A stretch of DNA of 33,241 nucleotides. Origin: an uncultured Bacteroidota bacterium (GTDB lineage Bacteria; Bacteroidota; Bacteroidia; Chitinophagales; Chitinophagaceae). The notes under the pieces are model-generated. The model did no database searches, was not told the origin of the DNA, and was given only the letters and a program-made list of their open reading frames with translations. The stretch lies in NCBI GenBank assembly GCA_903903635.1, contig CAIUZK010000140.1:1-33241 (forward strand), read 5' to 3'. How positions within the stretch are numbered: position 1 is the first letter of the stretch; each line of letters starts with the position of its first letter. Of this stretch, positions 14,906-23,745 are shown piece after piece. The position numbers were made by a program, and so were the translations under genes.

Positions 14906-16993
14906 TTAATTCTTAACAGGCAAATACCCGTATTCCTTACCGTACTCCATCATCTGGTTGAAGAAATTATCAGGATATTCCACCTTTACATCACTTATGT
15001 CGTTGCCATTCATTACTGCCACAAGCTTAGGCTGAATGAATCCTTTATAAGGCTTGATTCCCAGCTTAGAGAAACGCTCAAGGATTTCCTTGTGCAGCAC
15101 AGGATCTACCTTCACACCATAATTTTCCACAAGCGCCTGTCCTGCCTTAAAGTCTCCTTCCGATTTGATGCGCTGTATTTCTTTCAGCAACTGGCCAAAC
15201 AGGTCGCGAAGCTTTGTATAATCATTAACCTGCACATAGGTCTTGCCATTCTTCTGCACAAATGCAACCACATTATCTTTCTTGCCTTTTTCATAGGCCC
15301 AGTGCGCTACGAGGGCACGGTTACGCATATGTGCCTCTTCTATCTTTCCACCTGGTTTAATGCGGGTAAGCTGTGTCATAAGGCCATTCATCATATAGTT
15401 GTCAAAACCGGCCTTGCCGCAATCCATATCGGGCATAACGCCTATCTCTATCAGTTTATGGTCCATAATGAAGTATAGGCCCACAAGATCGGCGCGTGCT
15501 TCTTCAAGGCAGCTTGCATAATTCTTAAGGGTCTTGTCGGTAGTCTCCACGCCATCGTTCAGTTTGCCTGATGCATGACCTATGCACTCATGCATATCTG
15601 TATGCAGGTCGCTGCTCAGAGCGCCGTATTTTTTCATGCGTGCAATAACCGTATCATTACCGCCAAACTCATCTACCATACCGCTCTTGGCTCCCATTAC
15701 ATTGTAGGAGTGTACGATGTTGGTAAGCGAAACAGATTTACTGCCATGCTCTTTGCGTATCCACTCGGCATTAGGCAGATTGATACCTATTGGTGTACTT
15801 GGAGATGCATCACCGCTTTCTACTATTACAGTAATGGCCTTACCGGTAATGCCTTTTACTTTTTCCTTTTTATGCTCCTTCATAATTGGAGAATTATCTT
15901 CAAACCATTGCGCCTGATTGGCGATTGCTTCTATGCGCTTTGTTTCTTCCATATCCTTGAGCGAAACAGTGCTTTCGAAACTTCCTTTTTTGCCTATCGC
16001 ATCCAGGTACACTTCTATAAATCCATTTACGGCATCTATGCGCGATTTGGTTTCTACCCAGGCTATGTTGTAATCATCCCATGTTTTCAGGTCACCGGTC
16101 TTGTAGTATTGCACCAGCAGGTTCAGCGATTTTTTCTGTTGTTCATCCTCTGCCACGCCAGCGGCTTTTTCCAGCCAGCCTATTATTTTGTCTATCGCTG
16201 CGCCATACATGCCACCACTCTTCCATACCTTTTCGGTTATCTGGCCGTTCTCCTTCATCAACTTGCTGTTCAGACCCCAGCTAGGCGCATTGCCCTTGGT
16301 ATCAAATTTCGTATAGAACGTTTCCACTTCTTTCTGGTTTACACCTTCATAAAAGTTGTTTGACGAACTAGCCACATTATCAATGTTCGGACGTTGGTCT
16401 ACCACCATAGGCTCAAACTTCATATCATAGAGCATCGGCTTTATCCTTGCAAGGAATGCATCAGTACTTTCACCCTTTTCTTTGGGCAGCGAAGCCGTAT
16501 CCGAAGCTTTCACCAGTGAGGCAAAATATTCATAGCTGCATTCAGGGATAAATTTCTCATTACCATAATGGTGGTGGTTACCATTGCTAAACCAGAATTT
16601 GCCGCAATATTCTTCCCATTTTTTCCAGTCGGCAGCATTCTTATCACCCTTGTAAGTGCCATATACGTTCTCCAGGGTTTTTCTCAGCAGAATGCCATGG
16701 GGGCTCTTCTGATCATAGATAATATCCCTGCCGCAAAGCGCTGCCTCATACAGGTAGTAACTAAGCTTTTTCTGTTGCAGGCTAAGCCCTTTAAAGCCGG
16801 GTACCTGGTAGCGCAACATCTGCAGGTCGCCAAAGGCCTGTGCAGCAACCACAAAGGCGCTGTCGTAGCCATCATTCACAGGAGCCGCTGCAGTAGCAGG
16901 CGGAGGAGCCGGATTGTTGTTACAACCAACGCTCAGTAACTGGGTGCTTAATGCCATAACCGGTATTGCCCATTTAAGGTTAATATGTTTCAT
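14906..16993 (-). CDS. Dipeptidyl-peptidase III-like (M49) zinc metallopeptidase, predicted lipoprotein
   Basis: 695 aa, close to the bacterial M49 size. The M49 zinc signature H-E-C-I-G-H is at 468-473 and is followed by A-S-G-K-L. The second motif, E-E-A-R-A-D (497-502), gives the third zinc ligand. M49 enzymes use HExxGH rather than the common HExxH and remove dipeptides from the N-termini of short peptides. The N-terminus has a hydrophobic segment (8-20) and then S-V-G-C-N-N-N (Cys24), consistent with lipoprotein processing, then a Pro/Ala-rich linker. An envelope location is therefore likely, unlike cytosolic eukaryotic DPP III. A minus-strand -7 box lies at 17019-17027. The neighbour upstream is an Xaa-Pro aminopeptidase, which suggests a shared role in peptide breakdown. 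Confidence 0.9.
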   Translation of the reverse strand: MKHINLKWAIPVMALSTQLLSVGCNNNPAPPPATAAAPVNDGYDSAFVVAAQAFGDLQMLRYQVPGFKGLSLQQKKLSYYLYEAALCGRDIIYDQKSPHGILLRKTLENVYGTYKGDKNAADWKKWEEYCGKFWFSNGNHHHYGNEKFIPECSYEYFASLVKASDTASLPKEKGESTDAFLARIKPMLYDMKFEPMVVDQRPNIDNVASSSNNFYEGVNQKEVETFYTKFDTKGNAPSWGLNSKLMKENGQITEKVWKSGGMYGAAIDKIIGWLEKAAGVAEDEQQKKSLNLLVQYYKTGDLKTWDDYNIAWVETKSRIDAVNGFIEVYLDAIGKKGSFESTVSLKDMEETKRIEAIANQAQWFEDNSPIMKEHKKEKVKGITGKAITVIVESGDASPSTPIGINLPNAEWIRKEHGSKSVSLTNIVHSYNVMGAKSGMVDEFGGNDTVIARMKKYGALSSDLHTDMHECIGHASGKLNDGVETTDKTLKNYASCLEEARADLVGLYFIMDHKLIEIGVMPDMDCGKAGFDNYMMNGLMTQLTRIKPGGKIEEAHMRNRALVAHWAYEKGKKDNVVAFVQKNGKTYVQVNDYTKLRDLFGQLLKEIQRIKSEGDFKAGQALVENYGVKVDPVLHKEILERFSKLGIKPYKGFIQPKLVAVMNGNDISDVKVEYPDNFFNQMMEYGKEYGYLPVKN

Positions 16994-17018
16994 TGAATAA
17001 TCGATTTTAATATGGGCT

Positions 17019-17051
17019 ACAAAATTACGCTATACGCTAGCAAAAGTGAAA
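17019..17051 (-). promoter_or_regulatory. Candidate promoter of the M49 peptidase gene
   Basis: On the minus strand, TAATTTTGT (17027 down to 17019) matches TAnnTTTG(C/T). TTTC (17051 down to 17048) is placed 20 nt upstream as a -33-like element. The predicted leader is about 20 nt. This suggests that the M49 gene has its own promoter despite the preceding same-strand peptidase gene. Confidence 0.55.
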
Positions 17052-17176
17052 CTTTGTCCAAAATCGACCTCATTTACAGCATTTACAAATGCCTACTTTC
17101 GGCTATTAATATCTTGAATGATGCTCCTAACCTTAAACCGCCCTGAAAATCGCTCAACTTATTTGGTGAAAACCGG

Positions 17177-18466
17177 TTATTTCTTCATCGCAGCCTCTAT
17201 CTCTTCTACTGTTATCGGTATATTTTTAAACAGGTCAATATTCCCCTTCTTGGTTACCCAGATATTGTTTTCAATGCGGATACCCATTTTTTCTTCCTCT
17301 ATGTAGATGCCAGGCTCAATGGTAAATAGCATACCCTCCTTGATCTCATCCATATACGAGCCAACATCATGTACCACTAAGCCCAGGAAGTGGGTTACGC
17401 CATGATAGAAATATTTCTTAAATGCAGGATTATCCGGATCCTGGTTCTTAATATCATTTTTAGTGATCAGGCCAATCTTCAGCAATTGCTTCTCCATTTC
17501 CTCATTTATGCTCTTCACATAATCCTGGAAATGCAGGCCCGGCTTCATAATTGCCTTACCATGGTTATGCACTGCAAGACAGGCGTTATAAACTTCTTTC
17601 TGGCGCTTGGTGAACTTGCCATTAACAGGCACAGTACGGGTTAGATCGGCATTGTAGTTGCCATATTCTGCACCAAAGTCCATGAGTATGAGCTCACCAT
17701 CCTTGCACTCCTGGTTGTTTTCTTCATAATGCAGTGTCCTTGCCCTGTCGCCAGATGCTATTATGCAGCCATAAGCATGCCCTGTTGCCCTGTTGCGCAG
17801 AAATTCATGGGTAAGCTCTGCCTCTATCTCATACTCCATTACACCGGGTTTAATGAATTTCAAAACCCGGTCCAGCGCCTTGGCAGTAATGTCTACAGCT
17901 ACTTCAGTAACTTCAACTTCTTCCTTTGTCTTTATACAACGAAGTTCCTTCATTATTCGCGCAGCACGGTCATAATGGTGTATCGGATACTTCTTCATTA
18001 TTTCCTGCACAAATACCAGGTCAGTACGATACAGTTCAGTATCCAGGCGGTTGTGCTCATTGGAGTTCAGGTATACAATGTCTGCTGTATTCATCATTAC
18101 CTGCAGCATGGCATCAAATCCGTCGAGCCACTGTACATTTTTGATTCCGGAGATAGCATTTGCCTCATCTTTGCGCAGTTTATGGCCCACCCATTTTTCA
18201 AGCAGTTCATTAGGACGCAGCAACACCAGCACCTCACGCATATTTTTATCCGGGTTATCCGGGTAAAGGACCACAATTGTTTTCTCCTGAACCACGCCCG
18301 ATAACCACATTACATCGGCATCTGGTTTATAGCCATAGGTGCCATCGCCACCCTTTGGAAAAACAGGATTGGCTGGAAATATTGCCAGCGAATTGGGTTT
18401 CATCTTTTTGATAAACCGCTGCCTGTTTTGTTCGTACAATTTTGAAGGAATTGGTAGATATTTCAT
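17177..18466 (-). CDS. pepP: Xaa-Pro aminopeptidase (M24B), aminopeptidase P-like
   Basis: 429 aa. The N-terminal aminopeptidase P domain (about 1-170) precedes the pita-bread catalytic domain. All five metal ligands of the M24 family are visible: Asp263 (L-M-D-F-G-A), Asp274 (Y-N-A-D-L-T-R), His359 (H-G-V-T-H-F-L-G), Glu384 (F-T-I-E-P-G) and Glu399 (G-I-R-I-E-N). Length and order fit cytosolic AMPP/PepP, which removes the N-terminal residue before proline. There is no signal peptide. The start M-K-Y-L-P-I-P fits the family. It is divergent from the TonB-dependent receptor gene across about 300 bp and lies 183 bp upstream of the M49 gene on the same strand. Confidence 0.93.
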   Translation of the reverse strand: MKYLPIPSKLYEQNRQRFIKKMKPNSLAIFPANPVFPKGGDGTYGYKPDADVMWLSGVVQEKTIVVLYPDNPDKNMREVLVLLRPNELLEKWVGHKLRKDEANAISGIKNVQWLDGFDAMLQVMMNTADIVYLNSNEHNRLDTELYRTDLVFVQEIMKKYPIHHYDRAARIMKELRCIKTKEEVEVTEVAVDITAKALDRVLKFIKPGVMEYEIEAELTHEFLRNRATGHAYGCIIASGDRARTLHYEENNQECKDGELILMDFGAEYGNYNADLTRTVPVNGKFTKRQKEVYNACLAVHNHGKAIMKPGLHFQDYVKSINEEMEKQLLKIGLITKNDIKNQDPDNPAFKKYFYHGVTHFLGLVVHDVGSYMDEIKEGMLFTIEPGIYIEEEKMGIRIENNIWVTKKGNIDLFKNIPITVEEIEAAMKK

Positions 18467-18766
18467 TCTTTATAGTTAAATAATAATCGTGAAGTTAATG
18501 AAAGCTGTCATTTACAAGCCTGATTTAAATTTAAAGAAACAAATTTTTCCAAAAACCTCATTTTATATTTTAAAACCGTTTTATGTATCAGGCATATCCC
18601 AGATCCACAAATCTTTCAGACTTGTATAGGCATGGCTGGATTGGCATTTGCGGTTGCTTCGCCCCCTGTTTTGTAATCGTTCACCGACAACCATAACTAT
18701 TTTGCCGATTTATTCTTTCTTATATTGCCTCGCCAAAATACTTTTACACCACAATTATTATTCAAT
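18467..18766. other. Divergent intergenic region between the Xaa-Pro aminopeptidase and TonB-dependent receptor genes
   Basis: About 300 bp without a supported gene. It must hold both divergent promoters. On the plus strand, TTTTG at 18669-18673 and TATTTTGC at 18698-18705 resemble the -33 and -7 elements, but the spacing of 24 nt is long and the -7 box is one base short. The half next to the aminopeptidase gene is very AT-rich. No RNA gene was recognised. Confidence 0.5.
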
Positions 18767-21010
18767 ATGAGTTCATTGCTACCACCAATTCATGCACGTT
18801 TGCTGTTTGTATTGCCACTTTTGCTTTTACTTACACTCAATACGTCTGCTCAGTTTAAAATAAGCGGCACAGTACTTGATAATAAAGACAGGCCGGTGAG
18901 AGGAGCCAGTGTATATCTCGATAATACTCTGGATGGAGCCACCACCGACAGCATGGGTGTATTTCACTTTACTACTACCGAAAAAGGAAACCAAAGCATT
19001 GTAGCTTCAGAAGTCAGTCATGAAACTGCAGGCCTGCCTATTGTTATTACTGGCGATATAAGTGGAATAGTACTGCATATAAAGGCTAATGCAACCCATA
19101 ACCTGGAAACTGTGGTGATCACAGCCGGTTCTTTCGAAGCTACCAATGATAAAAGCAAAACAGTTCTAAAACCTTTGGATATTGTTACGACTGCCGGAGC
19201 CAATGCCGATGTGGTAAAAGCTATAGAAATGCTGCCGGGTACCCAGAAAAGCGGTACCGATAATGGCATGTTTGTAAGGGGTGGCGATGCCAGCGAAGCA
19301 GCTATAGTAGTGGATGAAATGGTTGTGCAGAACGCATTTTTCAGCGGCCCACCGGGGATGACAACAAGGAGCAGGTTTGGCGCTTTCAACTACCAGGGTG
19401 TAGCATTCAGCAGTGGTGGCTACAGCGCCCGCTATGGACAGGCATTATCGAGTGTGCTTGAGCTCAATACAACAGACCTGGCCGACAAAAGCAATGTAAA
19501 CCTGGGTGTGAATATGGCAGGGCTTTATGCCTCAGGCACCAAAAAGTGGAAAAACAGCAGCCTTGATTTCGGGGGAAATTACAATAATACCGCACCGTTT
19601 TTTGGCCTTGCCAAAACCAACGTGGATTTTTATGATGTGCCCAAAGGATGGGGCGGAAACCTGCGTTATGTATGGAAACCAAATAAGAAAGGTATCCTTA
19701 AGGTAAGTTTCAATAACAGTATGGGTGCCAGCGGCATCAGGATCCCAAATCCATTTGCAGGGGTTGACCCGTCACAAAATATTCTTGGAGATTCATCCCA
19801 GACTATCAGATTCGCTACCAACGATCAGTATTACTACACCAATGCTTCTTATAAACAAGTTTTCAAAACCAAATTCAGCCTCTACACTGCAGCTTCATAT
19901 AGCCTGGATAAAACCGATAACAAATTTGGAAACGTACCTATAAAGGAGCAGGATCACCGCATACAATACCGCCTGGAGGGTAAATACTTTATCGATAGCA
20001 GGGTAACGCTTATGGCAGGTTCTGATGTACAGAGCTTTGGTATTGAGAAATCATTCAGTTCGTATCCTAAACAGGAGTTTACCGAGACACTGATCTCAGG
20101 CTATTCAGAATTGGAATGGGCTCCCAATTACAGGCTGGCAGTAAAGCCTGGTGTCCGTTTCGAACATAGCACTTTATTGAACAAAGATTATGTGGCGCCA
20201 AGGCTTTCTATGGCCTTGAAGACCAGCGAGAATAGCCAGGCTTCACTTGCGGGTGGCCTGTTTTACCAGGACCCCGACAATAGCTACATGATCGCAGCCC
20301 TAAAGCAAAAACCGGATATGCAGCTGGCAGCTCATTATATTATCAACTGGCAGTATAGCAAGAATGACCGCATACTCAGATTGGAAGGATACTACAAAAA
20401 CTATTCAGAATTGATACATGAAAAATACAATTTGTACGATCCCAATACCTATCGGGTCATAATGGATACCACAACCCTGGATAATAGCGGCCATGGTTAT
20501 GCCCAGGGACTGGAATTATTCTGGCGCGATAAAAAGACGTTCAAAAATGTAGACTACTGGATTACCTATAGCTATATTGATACACGCCGGGTTTATGCCA
20601 ATTACCCGCTCAAAGCATTTGCCACACCCACCTTTATTGCCGACCATAACCTGAATCTGGTGGGCAAGTACTTTGTAGAAAAATGGCAAACCAATTTCAG
20701 CGCTACCTATAGCTTTGCCAGCGGCAGGCCTTATTACAATCCAGATAAAGCAAGCGACCCTTCAAAATTCTTATCAGACCGGACCATACCCTATAATAAC
20801 CTGGCTATATCTGTAGCCTATCTGCATAGCTTTGGTAAATGGTTTAGCGTGTTTTACTTAAGTATTGATAATGTAACCGACAACCACAATATTTTCGGCT
20901 ACAGATATTCAAGTAATGGAGACCGTACTCCCTTGGTTCCTGCATTATACAGGTCAGTATTTTTCGGGGTGAATATGTCGTTGTCACAATTCTCAAAAGA
21001 TGAACTTTAA
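18767..21010 (+). CDS. TonB-dependent outer-membrane receptor with N-terminal carboxypeptidase-like domain
   Basis: 747 aa from the ATG at 18767. The frame is open back to a TTG at 18725, but the ATG gives a clean signal peptide (L-rich core, ending TSA|Q). Residues 30 to about 110 form a carboxypeptidase D regulatory-like domain (I-S-G-T-V-L-D then P-V-R-G-A-S-V-Y-L-D). The plug follows, with V-V-K-A-I-E-M-L-P-G-T-Q, F-V-R-G-G-D and S-A-R-Y-G-Q-A-L-S-S-V-L-E-L. The remainder has the alternating aromatic pattern of a beta-barrel. There is no SusD partner, so import of polysaccharide oligomers is not suggested; siderophore, metal or peptide uptake cannot be distinguished. A TPR-like secreted protein gene starts 47 bp downstream, a common pairing. 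Confidence 0.92.
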   Translation: MSSLLPPIHARLLFVLPLLLLLTLNTSAQFKISGTVLDNKDRPVRGASVYLDNTLDGATTDSMGVFHFTTTEKGNQSIVASEVSHETAGLPIVITGDISGIVLHIKANATHNLETVVITAGSFEATNDKSKTVLKPLDIVTTAGANADVVKAIEMLPGTQKSGTDNGMFVRGGDASEAAIVVDEMVVQNAFFSGPPGMTTRSRFGAFNYQGVAFSSGGYSARYGQALSSVLELNTTDLADKSNVNLGVNMAGLYASGTKKWKNSSLDFGGNYNNTAPFFGLAKTNVDFYDVPKGWGGNLRYVWKPNKKGILKVSFNNSMGASGIRIPNPFAGVDPSQNILGDSSQTIRFATNDQYYYTNASYKQVFKTKFSLYTAASYSLDKTDNKFGNVPIKEQDHRIQYRLEGKYFIDSRVTLMAGSDVQSFGIEKSFSSYPKQEFTETLISGYSELEWAPNYRLAVKPGVRFEHSTLLNKDYVAPRLSMALKTSENSQASLAGGLFYQDPDNSYMIAALKQKPDMQLAAHYIINWQYSKNDRILRLEGYYKNYSELIHEKYNLYDPNTYRVIMDTTTLDNSGHGYAQGLELFWRDKKTFKNVDYWITYSYIDTRRVYANYPLKAFATPTFIADHNLNLVGKYFVEKWQTNFSATYSFASGRPYYNPDKASDPSKFLSDRTIPYNNLAISVAYLHSFGKWFSVFYLSIDNVTDNHNIFGYRYSSNGDRTPLVPALYRSVFFGVNMSLSQFSKDEL

Positions 21011-21057
21011 GCAATAATCTTTCAAATAATTAAACAGCAAACTATAAAAAAACCATA

Positions 21058-21708
21058 ATGAAAAAGATCGTACTCATGGGCGCAATGGCCCTCACGGTAA
21101 TGGGCGCAAAGGCGCAGGATTTTAAACCGCAACTAGAGAAGACATTCCTGGCATTTGATACTACCCAGGATATGACCACTAAAGTAGAGCAGAGCAATAA
21201 GTTGTCGCTCATAGCCAAAAAGTGGGGTAATGAGTGGGTTACACACTATTATCTGGCCTATAGCAAAGCCAACCTTTCCTACATGGAAAAAGATGCCGCA
21301 AAGCGTGATGCATATCTCGATGAAGCGGAAAAAGAAAAAGAAGAAGCTGTAAGCATTCTCAAAAAGGAAAATGATGAGACCTTTGTACTCGGCGCAATGA
21401 TTGCTAATGCCCGTATGGCTGTAGATCCTATGAACCGCTGGCAGAAATATGGCCAGCTATTCAGCCAGAATCTTGAAAGTGCAAAAGAAGTAAACCCAAA
21501 CAACCCAAGGATGTACTACCTGCAAGGCACAAGCAAGTACTTTACTCCTAAAGCATATGGTGGTGGCAAAAAAGCAGCACAGCCCTATTTCGAAAAAGCA
21601 GAAGGGCTATATGCCAAAGAAGCCGGAGGCGATATTACAAAACCATACTGGGGCAAAATGGAGACTGCCTACTTCCTGGCCCAATGCAAAACACCTGATA
21701 AGGAATAG
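21058..21708 (+). CDS. Secreted helical (TPR-like) protein paired with the TonB-dependent receptor
   Basis: 216 aa. The signal peptide ends K-A|Q (about residue 19). The mature protein is almost all helical and rich in Lys, Glu and Ala, with helix pairs such as W-V-T-H-Y-Y-L-A-Y-S-K-A-N and later N-P-N-N-P-R-M-Y-Y-L-Q-G-T-S-K-Y-F, which resemble TPR repeats. Short proteins of this type often follow TonB-dependent receptors in Bacteroidota. I know no defined function. It is likely in an operon with the receptor; the hairpin at 21734-21808 may end the transcript. Confidence 0.8.
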   Translation: MKKIVLMGAMALTVMGAKAQDFKPQLEKTFLAFDTTQDMTTKVEQSNKLSLIAKKWGNEWVTHYYLAYSKANLSYMEKDAAKRDAYLDEAEKEKEEAVSILKKENDETFVLGAMIANARMAVDPMNRWQKYGQLFSQNLESAKEVNPNNPRMYYLQGTSKYFTPKAYGGGKKAAQPYFEKAEGLYAKEAGGDITKPYWGKMETAYFLAQCKTPDKE

Positions 21709-21733
21709 TGTAGGTTAACTCAATACACAGATA

Positions 21734-21808
21734 GGGGCTTCGTCCTATTTTCTCCGGTAAAATTGCTTTCGTGTGATTTTTCAGGGCAAGGAAATAGGAG
21801 GAAGCCTC
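21734..21808. repeat. Imperfect 19-bp inverted repeat with 37-nt spacer
   Basis: GGGGCTTCGTCCTATTTTC (21734-21752) pairs with GGAAATAGGAGGAAGCCTC (21790-21808), 16 of 19 positions matching. It begins 26 bp after the stop of the 216-aa gene and ends next to the point where the PIN-toxin frame stops on the minus strand (21810). It could be a terminator without a T tail, a small palindromic repeat element, or a scar of the event that truncated the toxin. Confidence 0.5.
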
Positions 21809-21809
21809 T

Positions 21810-21914
21810 TCAAAATTTTACGCTATTTTTAATAAACAGCTTTTCTATTTCTTCGGTACCTATCTCCCTATGATAAAGCTTGATTAAAACAGATGTGTCC
21901 AGAAATATTTTCAT
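21810..21914 (-). pseudogene. Truncated PIN-domain (VapC-like) toxin remnant
   Basis: A 34-codon frame on the minus strand starts M-K-I-F-L-D-T-S-V-L-I-K-L-Y-H and continues G-T-E-E-I-E-K-L. This is the classic beginning of PIN toxins: the first catalytic Asp (Asp5), then Ser/Thr and a long helix. A PIN domain needs about 130 residues, and the later acidic residues are missing. The frame ends at TGA beside an inverted repeat and no PIN-like continuation is visible in the next 100 bp. Its ATG overlaps the original antitoxin stop by 4 bases (ATGA). Confidence 0.7.
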
Positions 21915-22141
21915 ACCTCGCTACGTCTTTCTTCAATTATTGTTTCACTAAATGAGTCTTAGCAATCTTCCAGTATTTTTTGGCTTCTGGAAAATGAGAA
22001 ATCCGATAATGACCAGCCTTCTTCAGAGGTGTCTTCTATATCTTCTAAAAATGTTATAATTACTTTCACCGGATTAATAACAGACAACTCTTTATCAAGT
22101 TTTACAAACCCGTTTTGATATATACCACTCACAGCAATCAT
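21911..22141 (-). pseudogene. VapB-like antitoxin with a premature stop
   Basis: On the minus strand an ATG at 22141 opens a 60-codon frame (M-I-A-V-S-G-I-Y-Q-N-G-F-V-K-L-D) that stops at TAA 21961-21959. In the same frame 15 more codons follow (D-S-F-S-E-T-I-I-E-E-R-R-S-E-V) before a TGA at 21911-21913 that overlaps the toxin ATG. An (S/F)S-(D/E)-x-(V/I)-I-E-E-R-R tail is typical of antitoxins next to PIN toxins, so the full protein was probably 76 aa with the TAA a nonsense change at codon 61. The first 60 residues could still be made. Confidence 0.7.
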
Positions 22142-22318
22142 AGTTCAGCATTTAATTCTTTACTAAAATTAAATAAAAATTCGCAGAAATTAAATATGAC
22201 GCCCATCTCCAAGATAAACAATGCCAGCAAATCAACTACCTATTCTGAACTCTACATAATCTAAGGATCAAAAAAATAGCGTAAAATCATCATTTTAAGT
22301 GTTTGCTGTTTTTGCGTT

Positions 22319-22327
22319 TATCTTTGC
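22319..22327 (+). promoter_or_regulatory. -7-like box directly before the dgt start codon
   Basis: TATCTTTGC matches TAnnTTTGC exactly but ends only 4 nt before the ATG at 22332. If used, the mRNA would be nearly leaderless. A TTTA at 22294-22297 is 21 nt upstream. It may be a chance match. Confidence 0.3.
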
Positions 22328-22331
22328 TATA

Positions 22332-23723
22332 ATGAATTGGGCATCACTCTATACTACACAGCGCACAGGAGAGGCGGAAAGAAAAAGCACAGGATTTGAT
22401 CCCGTTCGCAATTCTTTTCAACGCGATTACGACCGTATCATTTTTTCATCTTCCTTCAGGAGGCTCCAGAATAAGACACAGGTATTCCCGCTTCCCGGCG
22501 CTATTTTTGTGCACAACAGGCTTACCCATAGCCTGGAGGTAGCCTCTGTTGGCCGGTCATTGGGGAAGGCAGTAGGTGAGCATATTGCTGCAAAATACAA
22601 AAGTGAAGGCGAGCAGTTCACCGAGTTTTACAGGCATGAACTTGCTTCGGTAATTGCATCTGCATGCCTGGCCCACGATATTGGCAATCCGCCTTTTGGC
22701 CATTCCGGCGAAGATGCCATTCGTACTTATTTCAAAGGCCTGGAAGGCGAAACCCGTTCTATTATTCACAATTCGCTTAGCCCAAACCAACTGAAGGATT
22801 TTGAGTATTTCGAAGGCAATTCAAATGCGCTTCGTGTGCTTACTCATAACTTTAATGAACCAGAACCCGGCGGGTACAGGCTGACTTATACTACTCTTGC
22901 CTCACTGGTAAAATATCCATGCGCTTCCTTCGAGGGTTTCAACAAAAAAAGCGGCCTTATTGCCACAAAAAAATCAGGTTTTTTTGATTCTGAACTCAAC
23001 ATATACAGGCACATTGCCATGGCCCTGCACATTCCGCCCAAAAAAGACTTCGAACATGTTTTTGCACGGCATCCATTTGTATATCTCACTGAGGCTGCCG
23101 ATGATATTTGTTACAGAGTTATTGATCTAGAAGATGCCCACAGGTTGCATCTTATTACACTGGGAACATTTATGGAAATGTTCCTTCCTTTTTTTGATAA
23201 TGAAAAAGATTACAATTCCAGGGCCTATCTCGAAAAAAAACTGGCCAATATTAATGATGACAACCAGAAAGTTCAGTATATAAGGGCCCGCTGGATAGGC
23301 CTCATGACTGATAAACTTTCACGCATTTTTATGGCGCACGAGCAGGAATTGCTAACCGGAACACTTGAAAAAGACCTGCTGAAATGCCTGCCTGCTGAGG
23401 ACAGTAAACTCATAGACCGTATCAATGACTTCTCGGTAAAACATATTTACAATTATAGAGCTGTTGTGGAGATAGAAATTGCGGGCTACAATGTGATAGG
23501 CGGCTTGCTTAAGGAATTTGTTCACGCTGTTTTGCATCCCGATGAAAGTAAGTCCCGCAAGATCATAAAGCTGGTTTCCGCACAGTTCCCGATATTGCAC
23601 AATGGCAACAATTTGTATCACGATATTCAATCAGTTGTCGACTTTATTGCTGGTATGACCGACCTTTATGCCATCGATCTGTATCGCAAAATAACCGGCA
23701 TAACTATACCCGAAATAAGATAA
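22332..23723 (+). CDS. dgt: Deoxyguanosinetriphosphate triphosphohydrolase-like HD-domain protein
   Basis: 463 aa from the ATG at 22332. The frame is open to a GTG 33 bp upstream, but M-N-W is the usual start of this family. The region R-D-Y-D-R-I-I-F-S-S-S-F-R-R-L-Q-N-K-T-Q-V (about 31-51) is a dGTPase signature. HD metal ligands are His66 (L-T-H-S-L-E) and His115-Asp116 (A-H-D-I-G-N-P-P-F-G-H). dGTPases hydrolyse dGTP to deoxyguanosine and triphosphate and affect dNTP pools; some related enzymes limit phage replication. A DUF1016 nuclease gene follows after 22 bp, then queA after 18 bp, so the three probably form one transcript. Confidence 0.93.
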   Translation: MNWASLYTTQRTGEAERKSTGFDPVRNSFQRDYDRIIFSSSFRRLQNKTQVFPLPGAIFVHNRLTHSLEVASVGRSLGKAVGEHIAAKYKSEGEQFTEFYRHELASVIASACLAHDIGNPPFGHSGEDAIRTYFKGLEGETRSIIHNSLSPNQLKDFEYFEGNSNALRVLTHNFNEPEPGGYRLTYTTLASLVKYPCASFEGFNKKSGLIATKKSGFFDSELNIYRHIAMALHIPPKKDFEHVFARHPFVYLTEAADDICYRVIDLEDAHRLHLITLGTFMEMFLPFFDNEKDYNSRAYLEKKLANINDDNQKVQYIRARWIGLMTDKLSRIFMAHEQELLTGTLEKDLLKCLPAEDSKLIDRINDFSVKHIYNYRAVVEIEIAGYNVIGGLLKEFVHAVLHPDESKSRKIIKLVSAQFPILHNGNNLYHDIQSVVDFIAGMTDLYAIDLYRKITGITIPEIR

Positions 23724-23745
23724 CGAACCACTATTTTAGGACCAT

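Noticed and set aside
14891-16363. Two long plus-strand open frames (195 and 262 codons) opposite the M49 peptidase gene
   Set aside because: They lie antisense to a full-length gene with clear catalytic motifs. Their translations are rich in His, Cys and Phe with no family pattern, as expected for the reverse of a biased coding strand.
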